Assembly: GCF_021233055.1 (NCBI RefSeq)
Contig: NZ_CP089538.1
Span: 1,407,501 to 1,471,500, forward strand
Length of the DNA stretch: 64,000 nucleotides
Source of the DNA: Spirosoma oryzicola
GTDB lineage: Bacteria; Bacteroidota; Bacteroidia; Cytophagales; Spirosomataceae
Direction of reading: 5' to 3'
Position numbers and translations under genes: made by a program
Notes under the pieces: model-generated
The model's input: only the letters and a program-made list of their open reading frames with translations
Databases searched by the model: none
What the model was told of the DNA's origin: nothing
Part shown: piece by piece, positions 17,848-26,667 of the stretch
Layout of the letters: each line of letters begins with the position of its first letter
Numbering within the stretch: the stretch's first letter is position 1

Positions 17848-17969
17848 AGAGTACGTTTTTTTAGTGGGACAATAAAATTATCAACCTCAACAACTGAACT
17901 CCTATCGGTTTGTTACGAGATCATATTATAATCTTAGAAAAAAACTGAAAATCGAGTGAATGAACCGGC

Positions 17970-18022
17970 CCAAAAACAAGGTCCCCCTGGCTTATCGTAA
18001 GCCAGGGGGACCTTGTTTTTGG
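17970..18022. terminator. Terminator after lipoprotein paralogue 3 (25-bp perfect stem)
   Basis: Two perfect 25-base arms with loop TCG, bounded by five A and five T bases inside the stem. It lies 14 bases after the stop of paralogue 3 (minus strand) and is symmetrical enough to act in both directions. Confidence 0.85.
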
Positions 18023-18036
18023 TCGCTGTGCGTTCT

Positions 18037-18660
18037 TTACAATAAGCCGAACAGCAGGACAACAGCACCCAGGAGCAGGGCGATAAGACCGATGGTTGCA
18101 CCGGTACCGCTCGCCAGCAGGAGTAGCAATAAACCAACGATGACCAGAACGGCACCGGTTGCCAGTGTTCCGGTGCTTACCATTGTCTTGTTGGGGTTAG
18201 ATGGAGCCAATTGTTTGCTGATCTTTTTGTTCATTTTCTTCAGCATCAACCGTTCCATCAGGCTTGCTTTTTTGGGAGTCGCTGTTTCCGACGGTGCCAG
18301 TGATGATTTGGCAGACGTAGCGGTCGCCAGTGCGCGGATGCGATTCAGGCGTTTCTGAACGGTTTTGTCAGCCGCTAGCTTGCTGTCATTACGGACCAGC
18401 GCATCTACCTGATCCAAGGCTTCGTTAACTTGAGTAGCCTGAACAGCCTGAGCCGTTGGCTGAGGAGTTGTTTCGGCTGTAGTAACCGCAACGGCGGGTT
18501 GAGCAGGTGTCGTTGCTTCGGTTACTGGTGCTGGTGTTGAAGGAGCTACCGCGAAATGTTCGCGTTGACTTGGTTGAAAATAAGCAACCGGACGGCTACA
18601 GGCAGTGAATAGTGAGGCCATCATCAAAGCGGCCATAAGACGTTGTGTACCGATTTTCAT
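18037..18660 (-). CDS. Tandem lipoprotein paralogue 3 with C-terminal membrane hairpin
   Basis: A 207-residue member of the same set: signal ending FTAC, then SRPVAYFQPSQREHF, a Thr/Pro/Ala linker, a helical segment (NEALDQVDALVRNDSKLA), a basic KKASLMERLMLKKMNKK segment and a C-terminal pair of hydrophobic helices. It is the most diverged of the three in its helical segment. It is the first of the array in the direction of transcription and lies just downstream of clpX, from which a terminator separates it. Function unknown. Confidence 0.75.
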   Translation of the reverse strand: MKIGTQRLMAALMMASLFTACSRPVAYFQPSQREHFAVAPSTPAPVTEATTPAQPAVAVTTAETTPQPTAQAVQATQVNEALDQVDALVRNDSKLAADKTVQKRLNRIRALATATSAKSSLAPSETATPKKASLMERLMLKKMNKKISKQLAPSNPNKTMVSTGTLATGAVLVIVGLLLLLLASGTGATIGLIALLLGAVVLLFGLL

Positions 18661-18776
18661 TGTGTTTAACTGATTAGTGTGTGTAAGAACATAAACTAAT
18701 TATCAGGGGGTAAACTGGCTCTTCCTTTATTTGTTGAGGCCATTGTTTTATTCCGAGTTAATGGTTGATAAAAAAT

Positions 18777-18806
18777 AAACCCCGATTCTGCGCAGAATCG
18801 GGGTTT
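18777..18806 (-). terminator. Terminator after clpX
   Basis: A perfect palindrome (arms AACCCCGATTCTGC and complement, small effective loop) followed on the minus strand by TTTATTTTTTAT. It lies 24 bases after the clpX stop. Confidence 0.85.
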
Positions 18807-18829
18807 TGTGAGGGGAGTTGCTCCGTTTA

Positions 18830-20062
18830 TCAGGCGACTGAACGGAGCTGGTACGTGCTCGATTTGCCGAATTTTTCACGGGCGTATTCCAGACTAATCG
18901 TCAAGTCATTAACGCCGGTTTGCGATGGCATTTCAAACATGGCATCGGTAATGATGGATTCGCAGATGGAACGAAGTCCCCGTGCGCCAAGTCCGTATTG
19001 TAAGGCTTGATCCACGATGTAATGCAACGCGTTGGTATCCCAGTGAAGGGTGATGCCTTCCATCTGGAAAAGCTTGCTGTACTGTTTGGTGATCGCGTTT
19101 TTAGGCTCCGTCAGAATCTGCATCAGCGCTTCGCGGTCCAGCGGTTCGAGGTGCGTCATCACGGGAAGCCGACCGATGAGTTCCGGAATCAAGCCGAACG
19201 ACTTCAGATCAAGCGCCGAGATATAACGCATCAGGTGACCTTTCTCGAAGGTTTCATTCAGGCGTCGGTCGCCCGAAAAACCGATGGGTCGGGTGTTGAT
19301 CCGTTTGGCAATGTGCCGGTCAATACCGTCGAAAGCACCCCCGCAGATAAACAGGATGTTTTCGGTATTCAGCGCAATCAGACGCTGATCAGGGTGTTTA
19401 CGTCCGCCCTGGGGAGGAACATTCACGACTGATCCTTCGAGAAGTTTGAGAAGAGCCTGCTGAACGCCTTCTCCGCTTACGTCGCGGGTAATGCTTGGAT
19501 TATCGGATTTACGGGCGATTTTGTCGATCTCATCAATGTACACGATTCCCCGCTCGGCTGCGTCAACGTTGTAATCGGCGGCTTGAAGGAGACGAGTCAG
19601 GATCGTTTCTACGTCTTCGCCGACGTAGCCCGCTTCGGTGATGACCGTTGCATCGGCGATGCAGAACGGTACTTCCAGTATTTTTGCAATCGAGCGGGCA
19701 AGATAGGTTTTGCCCGTTCCCGTTTCACCAACCATGATGATGTTGGATTTTTCAATCGTCACGTCATCATCGGTCTTGGGCTGCATCAATCGTTTGTAGT
19801 GGTTATAGACAGCGACTGTAATCGCTTTTTTGGCTTCATCCTGACCAATAACGTATTGATCGAGGTGACGCTTCATATCGACCGGCTTGATGAGATTGAT
19901 ATTCACCTCAACCGGTTCGCTCCGCTTGGGGCGCATCTCTTCCAGTACCACCTGATGGCCTTGCTCAATGCAATGGTTGCAGATGTGGGCGTCGATTCCC
20001 GACAGCAGCAGCATTACTTCATTTTTGCGCCGTCCGCAGAACGAGCAACTGATTTGTGGCAT
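18830..20062 (-). CDS. clpX: ATP-dependent Clp protease ATP-binding subunit ClpX
   Basis: A 410-residue AAA+ unfoldase. The N-terminal zinc-binding domain has Cys pairs at CSFC (residues 6-9) and CNHC near residue 28; Walker A is GETGTGKT near residue 112, Walker B is IVYIDEIDK near residue 170, and RPIGFSG near residue 258 lies in the pore and sensor region. It unfolds tagged substrates and feeds them to ClpP, whose gene lies upstream on the same strand. The 269-base gap to clpP holds two hairpins, so clpX probably also has its own promoter. Start is the ATG giving MPQISCSFC. Confidence 0.97.
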   Translation of the reverse strand: MPQISCSFCGRRKNEVMLLLSGIDAHICNHCIEQGHQVVLEEMRPKRSEPVEVNINLIKPVDMKRHLDQYVIGQDEAKKAITVAVYNHYKRLMQPKTDDDVTIEKSNIIMVGETGTGKTYLARSIAKILEVPFCIADATVITEAGYVGEDVETILTRLLQAADYNVDAAERGIVYIDEIDKIARKSDNPSITRDVSGEGVQQALLKLLEGSVVNVPPQGGRKHPDQRLIALNTENILFICGGAFDGIDRHIAKRINTRPIGFSGDRRLNETFEKGHLMRYISALDLKSFGLIPELIGRLPVMTHLEPLDREALMQILTEPKNAITKQYSKLFQMEGITLHWDTNALHYIVDQALQYGLGARGLRSICESIITDAMFEMPSQTGVNDLTISLEYAREKFGKSSTYQLRSVA

Positions 20063-20164
20063 GTACGTATAGAATGCAGTAGTTATAGAAATGGATAGCC
20101 GCTAACTAAGCCCTGATCCGAGTGAATGAGTTCCTCCTGCCGGGGGAGATCGATCAAACCGGGT

Positions 20165-20192
20165 AAAAAAAAGACCTGGTTTACCCAAGGTC
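20165..20192 (-). terminator. Hairpin with T-run between clpP and clpX (possible attenuator)
   Basis: On the minus strand GACCTTGG, loop GTAAA and CCAGGTC (one bulged T) run directly into eight T residues. It lies about 100 bases upstream of the clpX start and after the clpP terminator, so it would act on read-through or on a promoter placed between the two. Confidence 0.5.
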
Positions 20193-20277
20193 AGTTGTCA
20201 CTAACAAAGTTATAATTCGGGCCTGACAAGGACAAGCCGGAATGTAACTGATGTCGTGATTTTTTGGTGTAAAACAA

Positions 20278-20308
20278 GAGCGCAGATCGCCGGAAGCGAT
20301 CTGCGCTC
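20278..20308 (-). terminator. Terminator after clpP
   Basis: Perfect 13-base arms (GAGCGCAGATCGC and complement) with a five-base loop, followed on the minus strand by TTGTTTT. It lies 24 bases after the clpP stop. Confidence 0.8.
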
Positions 20309-20331
20309 GTTCAGATCCTACGCTATATCGA

Positions 20332-21006
20332 CTATTTCTCCCGACGTAATACTTCGTCGATCAAGCCGTATTCCTTGGCTTCGTCGGCCCGCATCCATTT
20401 GTCACGGTCCGAATCTTTTTCGATTTCTTCAACCGTTTTACCCGAATGGTGCGCCAGAATCTGGTACAACTCTTCGCGGAGTTTAACGATTTCGCGAGCC
20501 GTGATCTCAATATCAACCGACTGACCCTGCGCACCACCCGAAGGCTGGTGAATCATAACGCGTGCGTGCGGAAGGGCCGACCGTTTTCCAGCGGCACCGC
20601 CAGCCAGCAGCACAGCACCCATCGATGCGGCCAGGCTCGTGCAGACCGTGGCTACGTCGGGCCGTACGTATTGCATTGTATCGTAAATACCCAGACCAGC
20701 ATATACAGAACCGCCGGGGCTGTTCAGGTACATCAAAATATCTTTCTTAGGATCGGCTGATTCGAGGAACAGCAGCTGAGCCACGATAATGTTGGCGATG
20801 TTATCGTCTACGGGCAGACCCATGAAAATAATCCGGTCGGCCATCAGTCGCGAGAATACGTCCACTTCACGGAAATTCATTGGACGCTCTTCGATAACCG
20901 AGCGGGTCATGTTTTCGACAGTGTGGTTCATGTAACCATCTACAGTCAGGCCGTTAAGACCCATGTGGTGTACCGCAAACTTGCGGAATTCTTTTTCGTA
21001 ATTCAT
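20332..21006 (-). CDS. clpP: ATP-dependent Clp protease proteolytic subunit ClpP
   Basis: A 224-residue serine peptidase. Catalytic Ser128 sits in AASMGA, His153 in MIHQPSGG, and the Asp lies in the DSDRDKWM segment near residue 200. NSPGGSV near residue 95 supports the oxyanion site. It forms the tetradecameric protease chamber fed by ClpX, encoded next on the same strand. The protein is somewhat longer than E. coli ClpP mainly at the N-terminus, where a propeptide may be removed. Start is the ATG giving MNYEKEF. Confidence 0.97.
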   Translation of the reverse strand: MNYEKEFRKFAVHHMGLNGLTVDGYMNHTVENMTRSVIEERPMNFREVDVFSRLMADRIIFMGLPVDDNIANIIVAQLLFLESADPKKDILMYLNSPGGSVYAGLGIYDTMQYVRPDVATVCTSLAASMGAVLLAGGAAGKRSALPHARVMIHQPSGGAQGQSVDIEITAREIVKLREELYQILAHHSGKTVEEIEKDSDRDKWMRADEAKEYGLIDEVLRREK

Positions 21007-21187
21007 AATTGGGTTTACTCCTTTAGTTAAAGAACGAATAACGGGCGTTTCCGGTTCGAGAATTTTAGAGCTTGGCCATCCGTGGGCCAGCCACTAGCGT
21101 TCATCCGAATTCTTTCTTTGCAAATTTGCGTTATCCTCCCGAAAAGTAATGTCAGTTTAGGTTTAGAATTTATCGTAGTTACTTGAT

Positions 21188-21601
21188 ATGAAGACATCCA
21201 TTGAAGAAAAAATACGTCTGCACCGTCTTCAGCGGGGGTTGTCGCAGGAAAATATGGCCGATCTGCTCAGTTTATCGACAACCGCTTACGGCGATATTGA
21301 GCGCGGTAAAACCGATCTGACGCTTTCTCGCCTGAACCAGATTGCTCAGGTGCTGGATATGTCGCCACTTGCTTTACTTTCCGACGAGGCCGTTCAGGTA
21401 CAGGTCGTCGAGCAAAAAAGTAATGCGGATACCGAGCACGAACTGGAGACATTGCACCTGATCGTTGAAAAGCAGCAAGTTGAAGTAGATAAATTACGTC
21501 TCGAAGTGGATCACTGGCGACGGAAATACGAAGACCGGATTGCGCTCGAATTAGCCCGGACGCTGGGCCTCCAGCAGACCCGCGAGCGGATTGGCTTTTA
21601 A
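21188..21601 (+). CDS. XRE-type helix-turn-helix regulator with C-terminal coiled coil
   Basis: A 137-residue protein with an XRE DNA-binding domain at residues 5-62 (GLSQENMADLLSLSTTAY, then DIERGKTDLTL) and a charged helical tail at about 75-125 likely to form a coiled coil for dimerisation. It is single, divergent from clpP and convergent with the RND permease. Targets are unknown; close relatives in Bacteroidota are found in many contexts. The stop is followed within 5 bases by a very long hairpin. Confidence 0.85.
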   Translation: MKTSIEEKIRLHRLQRGLSQENMADLLSLSTTAYGDIERGKTDLTLSRLNQIAQVLDMSPLALLSDEAVQVQVVEQKSNADTEHELETLHLIVEKQQVEVDKLRLEVDHWRRKYEDRIALELARTLGLQQTRERIGF

Positions 21602-21606
21602 TTGCC

Positions 21607-21668
21607 AACGGCAGGACACTGTGTGGGGTCAGGTACGAATACCTGACCCCACACAGTGTCCTGCCGTT
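21607..21668. terminator. Bidirectional terminator with 29-bp perfect stem
   Basis: Arms 21607-21635 and 21640-21668 are perfectly complementary, with loop CGAA. The hairpin fills nearly all the gap between the XRE gene and the convergent RND permease. T-runs are weak on both sides; the stem alone is exceptionally stable. Confidence 0.8.
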
Positions 21669-21678
21669 GTTTCGTTTT

Positions 21679-24600
21679 CTACAGTGACGCAAACTTATGG
21701 CGGTAGAACGCGTAGAAAATCAGCGGAAAAATAAACAGTGTCAGCAGCGTTGCCGTAATTAAGCCGCCGATCACCACGATTGCCAGGGGCTTGGCCGTTT
21801 CGGAGCCGATGCCGTGCGAGATAGCCGCCGGGATCAGGCCGATGCCCGCCATCATGGCCGTCATGACAACGGGCCGGATGCGCGACACTACCCCCTGGTG
21901 AATCGAGTCGTTGAGCGTCATCTTGTTGTGCAGGTTCTTTTTGAAGACCGAGATCAGAATGACGCCGTTCTGAATGCAGATACCGAACAGGGCGATAAAG
22001 CCAATACCCGCCGAAATGCTGAAATTGACGTGCGTAATGAGCAGCGCGGCAATCCCGCCGATGATCGCAAACGGTACGTTGAACAGCACCAGCCCGGCAT
22101 CTTTCACGTTGCCAAACAGCACAAACAGAATAAAGAAAATTCCCAGTAGGCTGATCGGTACCACTTGTTCCAAACGAAGCGTCGCCCGTTGCTGGTTCTC
22201 GAAATCACCCGCCCATTTTACCGTATACCCCGCTGGTAACTTCACGTTGGACGCTACTTTTTGCTGCGCTTCGGCAACGGCACTACCCATATCACGACCC
22301 CGAACGGAAAACTTCACAGCCCCGTAGCGTTGTCCGGCTTCCCGGAAGATAAGCACCGGTCCGGTTTGGGTGTAGACCTTGGCAATTTCCTTGATCGGAA
22401 TCATCGAGCCGTTTTCGGTGGGTACCATCAACCGGCTGATCTGCTGCTCGTTGGAGCGGAAAGGTAGGTCGTAACGAATTCGTAAGTCAAATTTTCGCTC
22501 CCCTTCGTATATCTGCGTAGCGGCTTTCCCACCAATCGCCATTTCAATGACGGCTTCGGCATCGGCTTTGTTGACGCCGTAGACGGCCAGTTTGCGTTCG
22601 TCCAGTTCGACGCGCATCTCAGGCTGCCCCGTCGTACGGATCAGGCCGAGGTCTTCGATGCCCTGTACAGTAGCCAACTGCTTCTGAATTTCGGCGCCTT
22701 TCTCTTCCAGAATGTTTTGGTCAGGACCGTAGATTTTAACGGCAATGGAGCCCTTGACGCCCGATACCGCTTCTTCGACGTTGTCCATGATCGGTTGCGA
22801 GAAGTTGAAATTGACGCCGGGAAAGACGCGAAACCGTTCCTGCATTTTATCGACCAGTTCTTCTTTTGTCAACCCACTTTTCCACTCGTCCTGTGGATAA
22901 ATGTCAACCAGAAACTCAATATTGTAAAAACCTGTCGGGTCAGTGCCGTCGTTCGGACGACCCGTCTGGGAGATAACGCCCTTTACTTCGGGGAAATCCT
23001 CGAAGATACGGCGCATCTGAACCGTTTGCTTGACCGACTCCGGCAACGAAATGCTCATCGGCATCGTTGCCCGCACGTAGATCGACCCTTCGTTCAGTTC
23101 GGGTAAGAACTCGGTACCCAGCAGCGTAAAACCCGACAGACCGATGGCAACGATAACGAAGGTCACCAGCAGGCTCATTCGTTTGTGGGCGAAGGTAAAA
23201 CCAAATGCTTTGGTTGAATACTTCGTTACTACGTTCACGAACGGGTTATGTTTTTCGCGGACGTTCTTCTTCAACAAAATGCTGGCCAAAACGGGCACGA
23301 GCGTTAGCGTAAAAATCAGTGCACCCAGCAAGGCAAAGCCCAAGGTCCAGGCCAGGGGCGAAAACATTTTACCTTCCACTTTCTGGAACGAGAAAATCGG
23401 AACGAGGCAGGTAATGATGATCAGCTTGGAGAAGAAAATGGCTTTCCCCATTTCGGTGCCGGTCTTACGCAGAACACCTAGTTTCGCCAGTTTATTGAAT
23501 TTGGTCATGCCCCGTTCGTGCGCCAGTTCATCAAGGGTTACGAAGATACCTTCTACCATCACAACGGCTCCGTCCACGATAATCCCGAAATCGATGGCAC
23601 CCATCGAGAGCAGATTCGCCGACATACCTTTGAGCCGCAGACAAATAAAGGCAAACAGCAAGGCCAGCGGAATGACGATAGACACCGTTACGGTTGTGCG
23701 CCAGTCGGCCATGAACAGAAACACGATGACCGTTACGAATACGATGCCTTCAATGAGGTTGTGCGTAACGGTATGCGTCGAAAAATTGATCAGCGTTTCG
23801 CGGTTGTAAAACGTATTGATCTGTACGTCGGAAGGCAGGATGCTGTTGTTCAGCTCGTTGATCTTGTTTTTTACCCGCTCAATGACCGCGCTGGGATTTT
23901 CGCCCTTGCGCATAACCACAATACACTCAACCACGTCGTCCTGCTTATCGCGGCCAGCCTGACCAAGCCGGGGCAAAGCTGCCTCGGATACCTGCGCCAC
24001 GTTGCGAACCATGATTGGTGTTCCGTTGGCGTTTTTGATAACGATGTCCTGAATATCCTGCTGATTTTTGAGCAGGCCAATACCGCGAACAACGTACGCT
24101 TCTGAATTTTTTTCAATCACATCGCCCCCCACGTTGACGTTGGAGTTGGCCACCGCCTGGTAGAGTTGTAAGGGCGTAATGTTGTAATCGGTCAGGCGAC
24201 GCGGATCGACCGAAATCTCGTACGTCTTTACTTCGCCCCCAAAACTGACCACGTCGGCTACGCCCGGTACACTTTTCAGCTGCCGTTCGATTACCCAGTC
24301 CTGGAGGGTTTTTAACTCGCGGGCGGTGCGGGTCGATGACTGAAGTGTATAGCGAAATATTTCGCCGGTTGGACCATACGGCGGCTGAACGTCGGGTTTG
24401 ACACCTTCGGGCAGCTCGACACCGTTGAGGAGGTTGTTGACCTGCTGGCGGGCAAACGCATCATCCACGCCGTCTTCAAAGAGGATCTTGACAACCGAGA
24501 GTCCAAAGAGCGAAGTCGACCGAATGTCCGTACGTTTCTGAACCGCGTTCAGCCCAATCTCGACAGGAATTGTCACAAACTTCTCGACCTCTTCTGCCGA

Positions 24601-24777
24601 GCGACCCGGCCATTGAGTAATGAGCGTAATCTGAGTATTTGTTACATCCGGAAAAGCCTCGATTGGCGTGTTCTGATAGCTGATAACGCCGACAACAACG
24701 GCCAATACCGTCAGAAAAAATATAAAAAACTTGTTCTTAAGCGAGAAGGAAAGAATGCCCTTGATGAATTTATTCAT
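21679..24777 (-). CDS. Heavy-metal efflux RND permease (CusA/CzcA family)
   Basis: A 1032-residue inner-membrane RND pump with two halves of six membrane helices each and large periplasmic loops. The fourth-helix signature DFGIIVDGAVVMVE (Asp, Asp, Glu) is that of the HME branch and most like CzcA-type divalent-cation pumps rather than the CusA Cu/Ag type. Such permeases need a periplasmic adaptor and an outer-membrane channel; neither gene is next to it: downstream is the convergent XRE gene, upstream a divergent LytTR gene. Either partners lie elsewhere or the operon was broken. Metal specificity is inference. Confidence 0.9.
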   Translation of the reverse strand: MNKFIKGILSFSLKNKFFIFFLTVLAVVVGVISYQNTPIEAFPDVTNTQITLITQWPGRSAEEVEKFVTIPVEIGLNAVQKRTDIRSTSLFGLSVVKILFEDGVDDAFARQQVNNLLNGVELPEGVKPDVQPPYGPTGEIFRYTLQSSTRTARELKTLQDWVIERQLKSVPGVADVVSFGGEVKTYEISVDPRRLTDYNITPLQLYQAVANSNVNVGGDVIEKNSEAYVVRGIGLLKNQQDIQDIVIKNANGTPIMVRNVAQVSEAALPRLGQAGRDKQDDVVECIVVMRKGENPSAVIERVKNKINELNNSILPSDVQINTFYNRETLINFSTHTVTHNLIEGIVFVTVIVFLFMADWRTTVTVSIVIPLALLFAFICLRLKGMSANLLSMGAIDFGIIVDGAVVMVEGIFVTLDELAHERGMTKFNKLAKLGVLRKTGTEMGKAIFFSKLIIITCLVPIFSFQKVEGKMFSPLAWTLGFALLGALIFTLTLVPVLASILLKKNVREKHNPFVNVVTKYSTKAFGFTFAHKRMSLLVTFVIVAIGLSGFTLLGTEFLPELNEGSIYVRATMPMSISLPESVKQTVQMRRIFEDFPEVKGVISQTGRPNDGTDPTGFYNIEFLVDIYPQDEWKSGLTKEELVDKMQERFRVFPGVNFNFSQPIMDNVEEAVSGVKGSIAVKIYGPDQNILEEKGAEIQKQLATVQGIEDLGLIRTTGQPEMRVELDERKLAVYGVNKADAEAVIEMAIGGKAATQIYEGERKFDLRIRYDLPFRSNEQQISRLMVPTENGSMIPIKEIAKVYTQTGPVLIFREAGQRYGAVKFSVRGRDMGSAVAEAQQKVASNVKLPAGYTVKWAGDFENQQRATLRLEQVVPISLLGIFFILFVLFGNVKDAGLVLFNVPFAIIGGIAALLITHVNFSISAGIGFIALFGICIQNGVILISVFKKNLHNKMTLNDSIHQGVVSRIRPVVMTAMMAGIGLIPAAISHGIGSETAKPLAIVVIGGLITATLLTLFIFPLIFYAFYRHKFASL

Positions 24778-24897
24778 GGATTGGCGGTGTACTAAGTAGC
24801 CTGTACAAAGGTGTTCGTACCAGCTTAAATTGGGCTTAAGGCGCGGTTAAAAGCTCGTTAAATCGATAAATGGTGTGATGTGTATCAAGAGTCGAAT

Positions 24898-24927
24898 TTG
24901 ATGTATATTTTTTAGTAGTAACTTTAG
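24898..24927 (+). promoter_or_regulatory. Possible Bacteroidota-type promoter of the LytTR gene
   Basis: TTG at 24898-24900, an 18-base spacer, then TAACTTTAG, one base away from the TAnnTTTG -7 element. It is about 70 bases upstream of the ATG at 24996. Weak evidence. Confidence 0.25.
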
Positions 24928-24995
24928 TAAGACCTGTCCGGTGGTGGGTCGGAATTATCTGAAAACAAAAGACTTAATCAATTCCTTGGTACCTT

Positions 24996-25823
24996 ATGAA
25001 GCAGATAGAGGAGATCATAAGTAACATAGCGGTAATTACTCACCTTGCCGGTGCCAGCAACTACACTTGGGTGCACTTTACAGACCGGCCTCGATTACTC
25101 GTGTCAAAGCCATTAACGTATTTTGAAGGATTGCTTCCGGCCTGCATCCGAATTCATAAAACCGTTATTATAAATCCGACTTACGTCAAATACTCGACGG
25201 CACCCTTACGCGCCAAGGCTCCTGGCTCGGTAACGATGACCAACGGTGATGAGCTGCCCGTCAGCCGTCGGCGGTGGCTGGAAGTGGCAGAGATGCTACA
25301 GTGTCCCGAGCCGCTGGGTGACTCGGTGATGCTGGGAGGGCTGACGGGTCAATCGGTGAAAAAAGTAGGTAACTCTTTTGCGGGGCAGCCAACGTGGGGG
25401 GAAAGCCTGCGCGAGCGGTTTATGTTTGCTTATATGCAGGACGAGCGACGGAGCCACTTGTTTGCCGAAGTCGTGAACGAGCAGAACCCGGCTATGCAAA
25501 TCAAATATTTTGATACGAGTGCCTCGCTCACCGGGCAGATGACTCAGGTGAAAAACCTTAGCTTACCGACAATGATTGTGCTGGAAGTGCGCAATGTCGG
25601 CTGGTCATTGCTCAACACACTGGAGTTTATCAAGAAAAACAACCGCTTCCGGCACATTCCAACGGTCATTTTCATTCGGGAGCCGTCGGGCAGTGATGTT
25701 GAAGTATGCTATGCTGCCGGAGCTAATTCCGTTGTTTGCCAATCGGGCTTCATGGGCTTTGGAGAGGCCGCTAAACAAATCTGCCAATACTGGCTAACAT
25801 TTGCCAGCCTGCCTCTCGATTGA
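24996..25823 (+). CDS. LytTR-domain protein with C-terminal pseudo-receiver domain
   Basis: A 275-residue protein. Residues 10-105 fit a LytTR DNA-binding domain (SNYTWVHFTD, PACIRIHKTVIINPTYV). Residues about 165-270 have the beta/alpha pattern of a response-regulator receiver (TMIVLEVRN, PTVIFIREP, CYAAGANSVV), but the phospho-acceptor position is Glu197 and the conserved Lys before the last helix is not seen. The order, LytTR first and receiver last, is the reverse of the usual REC-LytTR layout. It may be a phosphorylation-independent regulator. The gene converges on a CheY-like regulator and lies next to a soluble histidine kinase. LytTR call is good; the receiver call is inference. Confidence 0.65.
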   Translation: MKQIEEIISNIAVITHLAGASNYTWVHFTDRPRLLVSKPLTYFEGLLPACIRIHKTVIINPTYVKYSTAPLRAKAPGSVTMTNGDELPVSRRRWLEVAEMLQCPEPLGDSVMLGGLTGQSVKKVGNSFAGQPTWGESLRERFMFAYMQDERRSHLFAEVVNEQNPAMQIKYFDTSASLTGQMTQVKNLSLPTMIVLEVRNVGWSLLNTLEFIKKNNRFRHIPTVIFIREPSGSDVEVCYAAGANSVVCQSGFMGFGEAAKQICQYWLTFASLPLD

Positions 25824-25846
25824 AAAGAAGTACGACAGAGACCTAA

Positions 25847-26332
25847 TTAAAGTACCAGCCGGTCATTGGGAAGTGTAACCGTTTCCCACCAGTAAACACG
25901 GAGCGTCTGGATGTATTTTTCCCACTGTTTTACATCAGTCGGCTTGGTGATGTATGATGTGCTGCCGTAGAAGTAGGACTCAGTGATATCCTCCCGATTG
26001 TTCGAATAGCTTAAGATAACGACCGGTACCTGTTTGTAGGACGAACTGTCATGCTTAAGCTGTTTCAGTAAGTTCCACCCCTGTTCACGTCCGGGTAAGT
26101 ACAGATCCAGCAAAATCAGTTTGGGAAGGTCTTCTCCAGTCAGGAAGCAGCTATCCAGATAGGCAATAGCCTCTTCGCTGTTTGTCACCCGTACCTCTTT
26201 AACCTCCGGTAAAGATCGTCGAATTGCCAGCTGAATCAAATGCCAGTGGTCATCATTATCTTCAATGACAAGCAAACTGGCGTGCTTAAAATTAGCGTTG
26301 CTAATCGGTAAACCTTGACGAGTTATGTTCAT
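25847..26332 (-). CDS. Stand-alone response regulator (CheY/Rcp1-like)
   Basis: From the ATG at 26332 (MNITRQG) the protein has 161 residues; an upstream start at 26386 is less likely. A single receiver domain has the acidic pair in VIEDNDDH, the phospho-acceptor Asp in LILLDLYLPG, Ser in ILSYS and Lys in ITKP. There is no output domain, so it likely acts by protein contact, as a phosphorelay intermediate or phosphatase-type regulator. It is divergent from the soluble histidine kinase at 26668, a natural partner, and convergent with the LytTR protein. Confidence 0.88.
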   Translation of the reverse strand: MNITRQGLPISNANFKHASLLVIEDNDDHWHLIQLAIRRSLPEVKEVRVTNSEEAIAYLDSCFLTGEDLPKLILLDLYLPGREQGWNLLKQLKHDSSSYKQVPVVILSYSNNREDITESYFYGSTSYITKPTDVKQWEKYIQTLRVYWWETVTLPNDRLVL

Positions 26333-26667
26333 TTTTATGTCGAAGAGAAAAGTCAAACTGGTATGCAATATAAGCAATATAGTCAAGAATATTGACGAAT
26401 GACGCTGTTTAAAAAGCAGTGTACTGATAGGTATATACGTTAACCTGGCCGTTGCCTCATTTTAATGAACATTAATCGAATTCACTCTACAGGTCAGTAA
26501 GTGTTGTCTAGCTATTTAACGGATTGAAAATCCACTACTTAGGATAGTCTGTTCAAACCATAGTGGGGAGAAAAAGTAGGCTGAACATGGTTCGTGAAAA
26601 CCACAGGTGTCTGTTGCAGTTACTGATTCAAACCACAATTCCAATGCTATCAAATCCTGCTAACGCT
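26333..26667. other. Divergent intergenic region of the signalling cluster
   Basis: This 335-base region separates the response regulator (minus) from the histidine kinase (plus). It is AT-richer than its surroundings and should hold both promoters, but I could not place a convincing TAnnTTTG element, hairpin or repeat. If the kinase started at GTG 26563 or ATG 26644, its end would be coding. Confidence 0.4.
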
